A stretch of DNA of 64,000 nucleotides from Companilactobacillus zhachilii. GTDB taxonomy: Bacteria; Bacillota; Bacilli; Lactobacillales; Lactobacillaceae. Under the pieces are notes generated by a model. The model did no database searches. It was not told the DNA's origin and worked only from the letters and a program-made list of their open reading frames with translations. Where the stretch lies: the NCBI RefSeq assembly GCF_003606365.2, contig NZ_CP031933.2:2108001-2172000 (forward strand). The letters are read 5' to 3'. Position numbers and translations under genes: made by a program. Below, piece by piece: positions 17,815 through 27,129 of this stretch. The first letter of the stretch is position 1, and the number at the start of each line of letters is the position of its first letter.

Positions 17815-17925
17815 TAACTGAGGGAGTGAACTTTTAACTGAAAACGAATCTTATATATTTCTTGCATCGAATTCGGAGCTGAGTGACTGCACATTACTTT
17901 TTATAGCAATGCGCTTTTTTTAACC
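17815..17925 (+). promoter_or_regulatory. Leader RNA with terminator before the P-type ATPase, possible metal riboswitch
   Basis: The leader holds GAGGGAGTGAA near its 5' end, GGAGCTGAGTGACTG near its 3' end, and then a terminator stem GCaCATT/AATGcGC with seven T (17889-17921). This sits just before the coding start, so transcription must pass a stop signal. The yybP-ykoY manganese riboswitch has a GGGGAGUA box and precedes related ATPases in lactococci (established knowledge), but the match here is partial. Confidence 0.35.
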
Positions 17926-17950
17926 CTAAAAAACGAATGAGGAGATGCTA

Positions 17951-20602
17951 ATGAAACCTAAACCCTATCAAATAGGATTTAAAGCTTTAAAAGAAACATA
18001 TAACACAAATGAATTTAAAGAAGGACTATCTACAAAAGAAGCTCAAAAACGTTTGAGTGAAAATGGTCCTAACAAATTAGAAGCGCACAAGACACCTAAA
18101 TGGAAAATCTTTTTCCGTCAATTTAATAATATGGTTATCTACGTCTTGATTGCCGCAACAATTATTACTCTATTAATGCAGCATTATTCAGATGCCATAA
18201 TTATCTTTTTGGTTGTAATCATTAACGCTATCATTGGTTACTACCAAGAATCTAATGCATCCGATGCCTTGGATAAAATTAAACAAATGTTATCAATCGA
18301 GGCGACTGTCTACCGTGATGGTCAGCGAAAAGATATCCCCGCTGAAGATCTAGTTGTTGGTGACACCGTATTCTTAGAAGCTGGTGACAATGTGCCAGCC
18401 GACTTAAGAATCATTGACTCTGATAACTTGCGAATTCAGGAATCAGCTTTAACTGGTGAATCAAACTCGGTCGCGAAAATTGCTGAAGCTTTACCAAATG
18501 ATGCTCCACTTGCTGAACAGATCAATATGGCTTTTGCTTCAACTGCTGTTACCAATGGTAATGGTAGTGGTGTCGTAATCGCAACGGCCAAAGATACCGA
18601 AATTGGTAAGATTTCTGACGAAGTAAGTTCCGTTAAACAACGTAAAACACCTCTGATGCAAATCATCGATAGTTTAGGGACAAACGTCTCATACTTCATC
18701 GTTGCCGCCTCAATTGTAATTTTCATTATTGGTTTAATCTTTGGAACTTACTCACTACCTGTACTTTCCTTAGCTGTTGTTGCCATGATGGTTGGGGCTA
18801 TTCCTGAAGGTATGCCTGCCACAACGTCCGTTATTTTGGCTAAAGGTGTTAGCGACATGGCTAAACGTCAAAATACTATTGTTAAAACTTTACCAGCTGT
18901 TGAAACTTTGGGATCTGTTGACGTGGTAGCAACTGATAAAACTGGTACCTTAACTAAAAACGAAATGACTGTTACCGATATTTTAATTGATGACCAAGAA
19001 TATCAAGTAACTGGAACTGGCTATGAACCGACTGGTGAAATCATGCAAAATGGTCAACCAATCGAAGCTTCTAAACGTTTGAAATTATTCTTAGAAGCTG
19101 GTTACCAAGCCAACGATACAACGCTAGTTCATGAAGACAATCAATGGCTTGTGAATGGTGAACCAACTGATGGGGCCTTCTTAACGCTTTATCACAAGGT
19201 TTTCCCTTATGGACAAACTAACCCTTATCAAGAAATCGACATTTTACCATTCGATTCCGATTATCGTTATATCGGTAAAATCGTTCAAGATACTGATGAC
19301 AATCGTTTATTATTCGTTAAGGGTTCACCTGACAAACTATTAGAAATGGCCCAAAAACAAGATGCTAACTTTAATTACGATTATTGGTTGCAAAAAGTAA
19401 AACAATTCTCTGCTGAAGGCAAACGAGTTATCGCTGTTGGGTATGAAGAAGCACCAAAGAACGCTGATGAAGTAACTCACGAAATGATTGTCGATGGTCT
19501 AAACTTCCTAGGTTTAGCCGCCATTATTGACCCACCTCGTGAAGAAGTTATTGAATCTTTAAAAATCATGCGTGGAGCTGGTGTTGAAGTTAAAATGATC
19601 ACCGGTGACAATGCTATTACTACTAAAGCTATTGGTGAAAAACTTGGCCTAGCCGATGAAATCCATGCCATTACCGGACCTGAATGGGACAAACTTTCTG
19701 ATGAAGAAAAAGTTATTGCTGCGGATGAAAACCAGGTTTTTGCTCGGACAACCCCTAGTAACAAACTAGAAATCATCAAAGCCTTACAAAAAAATAATAA
19801 GGTTACAGCAATGACTGGTGATGGAGTTAACGATGCCCCTGCCTTGAAACGAGCCGATATTGGTGTCGCTATGGGTATCAAGGGTACTGACGTTGCTAAA
19901 GACTCTGCTGATATGATTTTAACTGATGACAACTTTGCTACGATGTCATCCGCCATTAAAGAAGGTCGAAGAATCTTTGATAACATCAAGAAAAGTATTC
20001 TCTACTTGTTACCAATTTCATTCTCCGAAGGTTTGATTGTTGCTTATGCCATTTTGACTAAACAAGAAATTCCATTACAACCTACACAGTTGCTTTGGAT
20101 CAACATGGTCTCAGCTATTACAATTCAATTTGCTTTAATCTTTGAGCCAGCTGAAGACGGCATTATGAAACGATCTCCACGAAAAACTGGTAGTAAATTA
20201 ATGAATCGCCATGATGTTTTCCAAATGACTTACGTTGCAATCTTGATTGCTGCAGTCAGTTTGATTATTGATATTTACCTGAACAACCAAGGCGTTGGTG
20301 AAGTAATATCAAGTACAACCATGGTTAACACCTTGATTATTGGTAAGATTTTCTACCTATTTAACATAAGAACACCTAAACTAGCACTTTCCAAAGAACT
20401 CCTCTCTAATCCTAAAGCCTTCGTTTTCGTTGGCTTGATGATCTTGCTACAAATTTTCTTAACATACGTTCCATTTATGCAAGGAATTTTCTACACAGGT
20501 TCAATCGGATTAGTTGAATGGGGTATGGCAATCGCTGCTGGGGCAATTGTTCTAGTTGTAACTGAATTTGATAAATTAATTCGGTTAAGCATTAAACGAT
20601 AA
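17951..20602 (+). CDS. P-type cation-transporting ATPase (Ca2+/Mn2+ type, P2)
   Basis: The 883-aa pump has the N-terminal cation ATPase domain, the actuator motif TGES, the phosphorylation motif DKTGTLT at about residue 330, the TGDN and MTGDGVNDAPALK hinge motifs, and a C-terminal six-helix domain. It belongs to the SERCA/PMCA-like group; lactic acid bacterial members export Ca2+ or Mn2+. The site IPEGMP in helix 4 corresponds to the cation-binding PEGLP. The start at 17951 is used because GGAG lies six bases upstream; the ATG at 17945 touches the site. Confidence 0.92.
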   Translation: MKPKPYQIGFKALKETYNTNEFKEGLSTKEAQKRLSENGPNKLEAHKTPKWKIFFRQFNNMVIYVLIAATIITLLMQHYSDAIIIFLVVIINAIIGYYQESNASDALDKIKQMLSIEATVYRDGQRKDIPAEDLVVGDTVFLEAGDNVPADLRIIDSDNLRIQESALTGESNSVAKIAEALPNDAPLAEQINMAFASTAVTNGNGSGVVIATAKDTEIGKISDEVSSVKQRKTPLMQIIDSLGTNVSYFIVAASIVIFIIGLIFGTYSLPVLSLAVVAMMVGAIPEGMPATTSVILAKGVSDMAKRQNTIVKTLPAVETLGSVDVVATDKTGTLTKNEMTVTDILIDDQEYQVTGTGYEPTGEIMQNGQPIEASKRLKLFLEAGYQANDTTLVHEDNQWLVNGEPTDGAFLTLYHKVFPYGQTNPYQEIDILPFDSDYRYIGKIVQDTDDNRLLFVKGSPDKLLEMAQKQDANFNYDYWLQKVKQFSAEGKRVIAVGYEEAPKNADEVTHEMIVDGLNFLGLAAIIDPPREEVIESLKIMRGAGVEVKMITGDNAITTKAIGEKLGLADEIHAITGPEWDKLSDEEKVIAADENQVFARTTPSNKLEIIKALQKNNKVTAMTGDGVNDAPALKRADIGVAMGIKGTDVAKDSADMILTDDNFATMSSAIKEGRRIFDNIKKSILYLLPISFSEGLIVAYAILTKQEIPLQPTQLLWINMVSAITIQFALIFEPAEDGIMKRSPRKTGSKLMNRHDVFQMTYVAILIAAVSLIIDIYLNNQGVGEVISSTTMVNTLIIGKIFYLFNIRTPKLALSKELLSNPKAFVFVGLMILLQIFLTYVPFMQGIFYTGSIGLVEWGMAIAAGAIVLVVTEFDKLIRLSIKR

Positions 20603-20643
20603 TAAAAAACACGTTCGAAAAATTTGGTTATAGAATCGAATGT

Positions 20644-20701
20644 AAAAAAAGGCTAGATATTTTCCTGGTGGTATAAATCCAGAAAAAATATCTAGCCTTT
20701 T
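20644..20701. terminator. CTAGATATTT hairpin H3, bidirectional terminator
   Basis: AAAAAAAGGCTAGATATTTT pairs with AAAATATCTAGCCTTTTA. It follows the ATPase gene. Confidence 0.8.
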
Positions 20702-20782
20702 ACTTATATTTAATTTCAAATAAAGTGTAACCTTCTTATCAAATTAACTAATCATACCATATAAAAAATAACAAATATATTA

Positions 20783-20961
20783 GTCTCTGGGTGCAAAAAA
20801 TGTTGGCTGCAGTGAAGGTGGCGTTAGAACTTTACTATTACACCACGGGACGAGTTTTGAAATTCGCGCACTTGGCGAAGTTCAAAATCGAGACCTTAGA
20901 CAGCCCTTTGGCTCAAGTCGTTCCCCACAGCGCCAACATTTTTTGCACCCAGAGACGGCAA
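20783..20961 (-). repeat. Cloverleaf repeat core, copy R6 (subfamily b, reversed)
   Basis: The outer stem is GTCTCTGGGTGCAAAAAATG against CATTTTTTGCACCCAGAGAC, in which both strands carry the matching A/T change relative to R2. The arm near 20825 (AGAACTTTACTATT) is weaker than in other copies, so this copy may be decaying. Confidence 0.88.
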
Positions 20962-20987
20962 CTAACCAAAATTGCGGACGTGTTTTT

Positions 20988-21728
20988 TTACTTACCCGAA
21001 ACTAACGGATAATCATTATCTAAAACATAACCAAAGCCACGAACTGTTTTTATACAATCCGGTGACTGCGATCTCTCTGCTAACTTATCACGCAAATGAC
21101 TGATGTGGATATCTATTGTTCGACTGGATCCGGCTGAATCATATCCCCAGACCCCCTCTAATAACTGATCACGACTCATGACTTTGCCGCGATGCTGTAC
21201 TAAATACCAAAACAAACTAAACTCCTTAGGTGTCAGGCCAAGATCATAACCGTTATGAGTTACACGATAATGTTTAAAATCAATCACGATATCATTGAAT
21301 TTAACTGTTTCATTTTTTAATTCTTTGCGCGTATTTTTAGGAACATCCTTTGTTATTGAAAAACGGTCATAAACCCAAAAAAGCTGTTTAACTTTTGCAA
21401 CCAACTCTGGATATTCAAAGGGTTTAGTAATGAAACTATCAATGTTGATATTGTAAAACAGCGACCGACGCTTCTTTTCTTTAGCGGGAGCCAGTACAAT
21501 GATAGGTCCAGAGATTTTGCTACGTAATTCTTTTAATATTTTTAAAGATTGATGCAGATCAGTAATCGAAAAATCCCATAATAAACCAGCAATTTCTTCT
21601 TTTTCAACTAACTTCACTACTTCATTTGGATCAGTTATATTTCGAATAAACCAGCCTTGATTATTGAAATACCCGTTAATTTCAATAAAAAGTGGTAACT
21701 TATTGCTTAGCAATACTAGAGGTTGCAT
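20988..21728 (-). CDS. OmpR/PhoB-family response regulator with an atypical receiver domain
   Basis: The 246-aa protein has a receiver-like domain (residues 1-115) and a winged-helix domain (about 145-240; DLGLTPKEFSLFWYLVQHRG and ISHLRDKLAE). The likely phosphoacceptor is the Asp of LLWDFS, and the Lys of ITKPF is kept, but the acidic pair after strand 1 is replaced by SNK (LVLLSNKLP), so metal binding may be lost. It is divergent from pstS and has no histidine kinase beside it. It is the obvious candidate for control of pst (inference). The start at 21728 has GGAAGGAAG upstream. Confidence 0.85.
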   Translation of the reverse strand: MQPLVLLSNKLPLFIEINGYFNNQGWFIRNITDPNEVVKLVEKEEIAGLLWDFSITDLHQSLKILKELRSKISGPIIVLAPAKEKKRRSLFYNINIDSFITKPFEYPELVAKVKQLFWVYDRFSITKDVPKNTRKELKNETVKFNDIVIDFKHYRVTHNGYDLGLTPKEFSLFWYLVQHRGKVMSRDQLLEGVWGYDSAGSSRTIDIHISHLRDKLAERSQSPDCIKTVRGFGYVLDNDYPLVSGK

Positions 21729-22005
21729 GTAAACTACTTCCTTCCTGTCATTTAATATTGCAAGGGCAAAAACTATTACAATATTAAAATTCAAGGCATC
21801 TTTGCTAACAGATTTCTTGAAATAAACTCAACTATAGCCAAATTATATTTTGATTATAACAATGCAGTTGCGGCCGGTCATTTATATCGACCGAATCGTC
21901 CATTGTCTTTCAATATATACAAATACAAATCTTATAATAATTAGCTGTCTCTTAATTCCCCTGCGTTTTTCAGTCTACAAAGTAAATGTATATTTTTTTC
22001 ACAAC

Positions 22006-22044
22006 TTTACAAAAACTTTACATTAAATAAACATTATTTATACA
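22006..22044 (+). promoter_or_regulatory. PhoP-type direct repeats and promoter of pstS
   Basis: TTTACA (22006), TTTACA (22017), TAAACA (22028) and TATACA (22039) repeat at an exact 11-base period, the pattern of Bacillus PhoP boxes. The second and fourth can also act as -35 and -10 (spacing 16). This array points to phosphate-starvation control. Confidence 0.75.
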
Positions 22045-22114
22045 CCCCACCGTTATCTTTATAGGTGTTCACTAAAAGATTTCATCAATTTGAATTTGAA
22101 TAGGGGTTTTAGAA

Positions 22115-23014
22115 ATGAAAAAGAAAACTATTATTTCACTAGTTTTAGGTTTCGCCGCATTGATGTTGGTTCTAACTGGTTGTGGAAATAACAGCAGTAA
22201 GAGCTCTTCATCAAAGGATTCTAGCAGTGAAGCTTCGGGCAAGATTACAGCAGTTGGTTCAACAGCACTACAACCACTTGTAGAAAAAGCTGCAACTAAC
22301 TTCCAAAAGAAGAACAGTAAAGTTACTATCACCGTTCAAGGTGGTGGTTCTGGTACTGGTTTAAGTCAAGTTCAAGACAAATCTGTTACTATTGGTAACT
22401 CAGATATCTTTGCTGAAGAAAAACAAGGTATCGATTCAAAGAAGCTAGTTGACCACAAGGTTGCCGTAGTTGGTATGGCACCAGTTGTTAACAAAGATGC
22501 TAATGTTAAGAGCCTTACAATGGAACAAGTAAAACAAATCTTCACAGGTAAGATTACAAACTGGAAAGAAGTTGGCGGCAAGGACGAAAAGATCACTGTT
22601 GTTAACCGTGCTAAAGGTAGTGGTACACGTGCCACTTTCGAATCAGCCGTTCTTAAAGGTGAAGAAGCCGTTAAGTCACAAGAACAAGACTCAAACGGTA
22701 CTGTTCAAAAGATCGTTGAAAGTACACCAGGTGCCGTAAGTTACCTAGCATTCTCATACATTAATGACAAAATTCAACCAATCTCAATTGACAATGTAAA
22801 ACCAACTGACGAAAACGTTGAATCAGACAAGTGGAAGATCTGGTCATATGAACATATGTACACTAACGGTAAAGCCGACAGTGCAACTACTAAGTTCCTT
22901 GACTACATGAACTCAAAAGATGTCCAAGACTCACTAGTTAAAGACATGGGTTACATCAGCATCCACAATATGAAAGTTCAAAAAGATTCAAAAGGAACAG
23001 TTAGTTCAAAATAA
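22115..23014 (+). CDS. pstS: Phosphate ABC transporter substrate-binding lipoprotein
   Basis: The 299-aa protein has a lipoprotein signal (residues 1-22, lipobox LTGC) and a Ser-rich linker, then the PBP-like II fold with phosphate-binding motifs VGSTALQPL, GGGSGTGL and RAKGSGTR. It captures inorganic phosphate outside the cell for PstCAB. The start follows AGGGG. A terminator-like hairpin 14 bases past the stop separates it from pstC and probably keeps PstS levels above the permease. Confidence 0.95.
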   Translation: MKKKTIISLVLGFAALMLVLTGCGNNSSKSSSSKDSSSEASGKITAVGSTALQPLVEKAATNFQKKNSKVTITVQGGGSGTGLSQVQDKSVTIGNSDIFAEEKQGIDSKKLVDHKVAVVGMAPVVNKDANVKSLTMEQVKQIFTGKITNWKEVGGKDEKITVVNRAKGSGTRATFESAVLKGEEAVKSQEQDSNGTVQKIVESTPGAVSYLAFSYINDKIQPISIDNVKPTDENVESDKWKIWSYEHMYTNGKADSATTKFLDYMNSKDVQDSLVKDMGYISIHNMKVQKDSKGTVSSK

Positions 23015-23027
23015 ATAATTGAGAAGA

Positions 23028-23068
23028 GAACTTCAACCTTGTCCAATCTTGGTCGAGGTTCTTTTTTT
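23028..23068 (+). terminator. Attenuating terminator between pstS and pstC
   Basis: GAACTTCAACC pairs with GGTCGAGGTTC (with G-U pairs), followed by seven T. The downstream pst genes have no other clear promoter, so partial read-through is expected. Confidence 0.75.
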
Positions 23069-23089
23069 AATCTACAGGAGTGATTCCCG

Positions 23090-24007
23090 ATGGATGATAT
23101 TCAAAAAAAATTACAAGCGAAATCCAAAGCCACATTTCAAGATTACTTTGGCAAGGGAATTTGTTACCTATGCATAGGTCTAATTATTTTATTAGTTACT
23201 TGCATTCTCTACTTCATTGCTTCCAAAGGTCTAGCAACATTTACTCAAAATCATGTACGCGTGTTGGACTTTATAACAAAAACAAACTGGAACCCTGGTG
23301 CTACTGATGCTAAAGGACATCCCGACATTGGTGCCTTGCCAATGATCGTAACATCATTTAGTGTGACTCTACTAGCAGCGTTGATTGCTACTCCTTTCGC
23401 ATTAGGCGTCGCCATTTTTATGGCTGAATTCTCAAGTAAACGTGGTAGTAAAATCTTACAACCAGTTATTGAATTACTAGTTGGTATCCCATCAGTTGTT
23501 TATGGATTCATTGGTTTATCAGTTATTGTTCCTTTTATCCGCGGAATCTTTGGTGGAACTGGTTTTGGTATTTTATCTGGTACCCTCGTCCTCTTCGTTA
23601 TGATTTTACCAACGATTACTTCACTATCCGTTGATAGTTTAAAGTCAGTCCCACTCTATTACCGTCAAGCATCATTAGCACTTGGAGCAACCAGATGGCA
23701 AACCATTTACAAAGTTATCTTACGTGCTGCCGTACCCGGAATTTTAACTGCAATTATTTTTGGTATGGCTCGTGCTTTCGGTGAAGCTTTAGCTGTACAA
23801 ATGGTTATCGGTAATGCGGCATTAATGCCAAAGAACTTAATTTCTCCAGCTTCCACTTTAACAAGTAAATTGACCACCGACATTGGTAATACTGTCATGG
23901 GTACTTTACCTAACAATGCTCTTTGGTCATTAGCACTAATCTTGTTATTGATGTCCTTAATTTTAAATATGCTTGTTAAATTCATTGTAAAGCGAGGTCG
24001 TTTCTAG
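23090..24007 (+). CDS. pstC: Phosphate ABC transporter permease
   Basis: The 305-aa permease has six helices and a cytoplasmic N-terminus. The EAA-type loop QASLALGATRWQTIYKVIL lies at about residues 200-218, and the family strip GIPSVVYGFIGL is present. It forms the channel with PstA. CAGGAG precedes the ATG. Its stop abuts the pstA start (24008). Confidence 0.94.
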   Translation: MDDIQKKLQAKSKATFQDYFGKGICYLCIGLIILLVTCILYFIASKGLATFTQNHVRVLDFITKTNWNPGATDAKGHPDIGALPMIVTSFSVTLLAALIATPFALGVAIFMAEFSSKRGSKILQPVIELLVGIPSVVYGFIGLSVIVPFIRGIFGGTGFGILSGTLVLFVMILPTITSLSVDSLKSVPLYYRQASLALGATRWQTIYKVILRAAVPGILTAIIFGMARAFGEALAVQMVIGNAALMPKNLISPASTLTSKLTTDIGNTVMGTLPNNALWSLALILLLMSLILNMLVKFIVKRGRF

Positions 24008-24895
24008 ATGAATGCAAAAAAATGGGATCATATTGCTACCGGTGTCATTTATGCTCTAGTAGCAACGGTCGTACTTATCTTAATTGCAATTTTGGGTTAC
24101 ATCCTTTTTAATGGTGTCCCTAATATTTCTTGGCACTTCTTAACATCACCTGCACAATCATTCAGCGCTGGCGGTGGTATTCGTGACCAACTTTTCAATT
24201 CACTTTACCTACTAGTTTTAACAATCATTGTTTCACTACCAATCGGTCTGGGTTCAGGAATCTATTTGTCTGAATACGCTTCTGACAATTGGTTTACCGA
24301 CCTAATCAGAACTAGTGTCGAAGTTCTGAGTTCTCTACCTTCAGTCGTAGTTGGTCTGTTTGGTTACTTACTGTTTGTTATCAAATTGAACCTTGGTTTC
24401 TCCATTTTATCTGGGGCCATTGCGTTAACATTTTTCAATTTGCCACTATTAACTAGAAATATTGAAGAATCACTACGAAGTGTTCCTAACTTACAACGTG
24501 AAGCTGGTATGTCACTAGGATTATCTAATTGGAAAACAACTACTAAAATCGTATTGCCAGCTGCTTTACCCGGTATTTTAACTGGTCTGATCCTTAGTGC
24601 TGGTAGAATTTTCGGTGAAGCCGCTGCTTTAATTTACACTGCTGGTCAAAGTGCTCCAACTGTTGACTACACAAACTGGAATATATTCTCAGCAACTAGT
24701 TTTCTTAATCCAATGCGTCCTGCCGAAACTTTAGCAGTTCATATTTGGAAAGTTAATACGGAAAGTGTCACTCCCGATGCTAATTTAATTTCCAGTGCAT
24801 CATCTGCTGTCTTGATCATCGTTATTTTGATTTTCAACCTAGGAGCACGTTTCTTGGGTAATAAATTGTACAAAAAAATTACTGCCACGAAATGA
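24008..24895 (+). CDS. pstA: Phosphate ABC transporter permease
   Basis: The 295-aa permease has six helices, the strip SSLPSVVVGLFGYLLFV, and the EAA loop REAGMSLGLSNWKTTTKIVL. It pairs with PstC. It begins directly after the pstC stop, so translation is coupled; a weak GAGG lies inside pstC's last codons. Confidence 0.94.
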   Translation: MNAKKWDHIATGVIYALVATVVLILIAILGYILFNGVPNISWHFLTSPAQSFSAGGGIRDQLFNSLYLLVLTIIVSLPIGLGSGIYLSEYASDNWFTDLIRTSVEVLSSLPSVVVGLFGYLLFVIKLNLGFSILSGAIALTFFNLPLLTRNIEESLRSVPNLQREAGMSLGLSNWKTTTKIVLPAALPGILTGLILSAGRIFGEAAALIYTAGQSAPTVDYTNWNIFSATSFLNPMRPAETLAVHIWKVNTESVTPDANLISSASSAVLIIVILIFNLGARFLGNKLYKKITATK

Positions 24896-24906
24896 GGTCC
24901 TAGCTC

Positions 24907-25701
24907 TTGAAAGAATATAACTTGAACGATTCATACATTACAGATATCTCCGAAAAAAAAGCACTCTCGACTAAGGACTTACAAGTCTACTACGGTGACA
25001 ACCATGCTATCTTTGATGCCAATTTAGATTTCCCACGTTATAAAATCACTGCGTTAATTGGAGCATCTGGTTGTGGTAAATCAACTTTCCTACGTTGTTT
25101 AAATCGGATGAATGATAAAGTTGCTCGCGTTGACGGTGAAATAATGTATCGTAATGTCGATATTAATAGTCCTAAAATCAACGTTTACGAAGTTCGCCAA
25201 CATATTGGAATGGTATTTCAAAGACCTAATCCCTTTGCAAAATCCATTCAAGAAAACATTACTTTTGCTTTGAAAAATACCGGCATAAAAGACAAACATG
25301 AATTAGAAGAACGTCTAGAACAAAGTCTTCGTGGCGCTGCTTTATGGGACGAAGTTAAGGATGACTTAAATAAAAGTGCTTTAGCTCTTTCTGGTGGCCA
25401 ACAACAACGACTTTGTATTGCGAGATCAATCGCTATGCATCCGGATATCTTATTACTAGATGAACCCGCTAGTGCCCTTGATCCAATCTCTACTTCTAAA
25501 ATTGAAGAAACCTTGCAAGAACTCAAGAAAGATTATTCAATCATCATCGTGACGCATAATTTACAACAAGCCTCGCGTATTAGTGATTACACTGCTTTCT
25601 TACACTTGGGACACATCATCGAATACAATTCGACGGTCAATGTTTTTACTAATCCTAAAATTCAAACTACTGAAGATTATGTTTCCGGAAACTTTGGTTA
25701 A
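24907..25701 (+). CDS. pstB: Phosphate ABC transporter ATP-binding protein
   Basis: The 264-aa ATPase has Walker A GASGCGKST, signature LSGGQQQRLCIARS, Walker B LLLDEPASALDP and the switch His in IIVTHNLQQA. It drives phosphate import. The start is a TTG at 24907 with GAGGT nine bases upstream, which fits the usual length. No phoU gene follows, unlike many pst operons; a terminator ends the unit. Confidence 0.94.
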   Translation: MKEYNLNDSYITDISEKKALSTKDLQVYYGDNHAIFDANLDFPRYKITALIGASGCGKSTFLRCLNRMNDKVARVDGEIMYRNVDINSPKINVYEVRQHIGMVFQRPNPFAKSIQENITFALKNTGIKDKHELEERLEQSLRGAALWDEVKDDLNKSALALSGGQQQRLCIARSIAMHPDILLLDEPASALDPISTSKIEETLQELKKDYSIIIVTHNLQQASRISDYTAFLHLGHIIEYNSTVNVFTNPKIQTTEDYVSGNFG

Positions 25702-25730
25702 TAATCTAAAAATATCAAACATTATGTCAA

Positions 25731-25770
25731 AAGACTCCAGCAATCCGATTTTGGATTACTGGAGTCTTTT
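25731..25770 (+). terminator. Terminator of the pst operon
   Basis: AAGACTCCAGCAATCC pairs with GGATTACTGGAGTCTT, with TTTTGTTTT after. CCAG-ATCC family. Confidence 0.85.
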
Positions 25771-25886
25771 GTTTTAAGCAAATGTCACACCCTTTAAGAA
25801 CGAAAGAACATGGTTCAAGACAAACTTTAAATCAAATATAAAGCCGATGTTAAAATTATTGTGTAAAAGAAAAGAGGCTTAATCTT

Positions 25887-26231
25887 ATGGAGGAACAACG
25901 TCAAAAACTTATCGACCTAATTGACACCGCTTATAATAATGTTCAAAATCCTAAATTCAAAGACTTTCAAAATAATCTATTGAAACTCGCCAAGGAATTA
26001 AATAACAATGGTGATTATATTAAAGTAATGCTTGCTTTAAGAACCGATTTACTACAGGCGGATTTATCTCTAAATATCAAAAAACGCATTTCGGGATTAC
26101 CTGATGAATATAGTGCAATCTATTATTTTATTGAACCTCAATTAAAAACAATCGATGCTAAAGTTTTGGATCAGTACACACATTGCGGATTCATTCCCCT
26201 TAAATTTGGTAGTACCGTTAAATATCCCTAA
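25887..26231 (+). CDS. Small helical protein of unknown function, 114 aa
   Basis: The 114-aa soluble protein is mostly helical (residues 1-85) and ends GFIPLKFGSTVKYP. It has an AGAGG site upstream and its own terminator, so it is probably expressed. In size and helix content it recalls bacteriocin immunity proteins of the enterocin A type, but no diagnostic residues are visible and no bacteriocin gene is near. Function open. Confidence 0.6.
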   Translation: MEEQRQKLIDLIDTAYNNVQNPKFKDFQNNLLKLAKELNNNGDYIKVMLALRTDLLQADLSLNIKKRISGLPDEYSAIYYFIEPQLKTIDAKVLDQYTHCGFIPLKFGSTVKYP

Positions 26232-26251
26232 GCAGGTCCGCCTTTAAGTAC

Positions 26252-26296
26252 AAAACAGCTCCAGTAATCCGATTTTGGATTGCTGGAGCTGTTTTG
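26252..26296 (+). terminator. Terminator hairpin, CCAG-ATCC family
   Basis: AAAACAGCTCCAGTAATCC pairs with GGATTGCTGGAGCTGTTTT. It serves the 114-aa gene and, on the other strand, the HAD gene at 26351. Confidence 0.85.
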
Positions 26297-26350
26297 TTTT
26301 TACCAAAAAAAATTTTGTACATGTTTAAAATAATGTCACGTTACTTTTAT

Positions 26351-27019
26351 CTAGATTAAACCATCAACATTTTGATAATCATTAATCACCCTATCAACTC
26401 TCAACTTAGCGGGTATTTTAACTGGAGCTAAATTTTTATCTTCAACTAAAACAACTTTACCTGCTTGAGCATTATTAGCTGCCTTAATGCCTGACAAGGA
26501 ATCCTCAAAGACAACACTCTGCTTCGGCGTAACTCCGAGATTTTCAATGGCTTTCAAAAAAATATCTGGGGCTGGTTTCCCCGCTAACCTTCCATCATTT
26601 AAAGCCACCTTTTCTCGATCAAACCACTTTTCTAAATGTAGATGCTCAAAGAAGAAATCAACATTACTTGGTTCGGAAGCTGTGGCAATATTTAACCGTA
26701 TTCCTTTTTCTCTACAATAATCCAAAAACTCAGGTAACCCATCAACTAGCTGAAAAAGTTCAGAACGCTTTAAACATTCAGAACGATACAATTGTTCCTT
26801 TTTTTCAGACGTCTCAGCCAACTCTTGTTCACTTAACTTTCGACCCAAATAGTATTCAAAAGTATGTTGATTATTTCGGCCAGCAATATGTTGCGCAAAT
26901 TCATTTTCTGTCATGCTGCGATTAAATTCCTGCTTAATAAATTTTTTCCAAGAACTTTTTTGAATCTTCCCATCAAAAATCATCGTACCATTGAAATCAA
27001 AAATCATTACTTTTTCCAT
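26351..27019 (-). CDS. HAD-superfamily (subclass IA) phosphatase
   Basis: The 222-aa protein has HAD motif I as DFNGT (residues 8-12), motif II IATAS, motif III Lys in GKPAPDIF and motif IV VFEDSLSGIKAA. The second Asp of the usual DxDGT is Asn here; this Asp normally acts as general acid/base, so activity may be lower or different. The cap is an alpha-helical C1 type, as in beta-phosphoglucomutase and sugar phosphatases. The start has AAAGGG upstream. Substrate unknown. Confidence 0.85.
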   Translation of the reverse strand: MEKVMIFDFNGTMIFDGKIQKSSWKKFIKQEFNRSMTENEFAQHIAGRNNQHTFEYYLGRKLSEQELAETSEKKEQLYRSECLKRSELFQLVDGLPEFLDYCREKGIRLNIATASEPSNVDFFFEHLHLEKWFDREKVALNDGRLAGKPAPDIFLKAIENLGVTPKQSVVFEDSLSGIKAANNAQAGKVVLVEDKNLAPVKIPAKLRVDRVINDYQNVDGLI

Positions 27020-27129
27020 GATGAATGCCCTTTCAATTTAGTTATCTTAATTCTTGCATCAAACTAAATTTTCTTCAAGACAAATAGATTACTTAGAAAC
27101 GTATTTCACATTATGAAATCAAACTAAGC

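Larger units (their letters stand above)
20633..20971 (-). mobile_element. MITE-like unit of subfamily b, reversed (hairpin H3 plus cloverleaf R6)
   Basis: The unit runs from TTTGGTTATAGAATCGAAT to ACTAACCAAAATT, short inverted ends shared with 6625-6970 and 51426-51774. The order is reversed: hairpin first, cloverleaf second. It lies between two convergent genes and can serve as terminator for both. Confidence 0.75.

Noticed and set aside
25887..26231. Calling the 114-aa gene a bacteriocin immunity protein
   Set aside because: Only size and helix content agree; no bacteriocin precursor, leader with double glycine or transporter is nearby.
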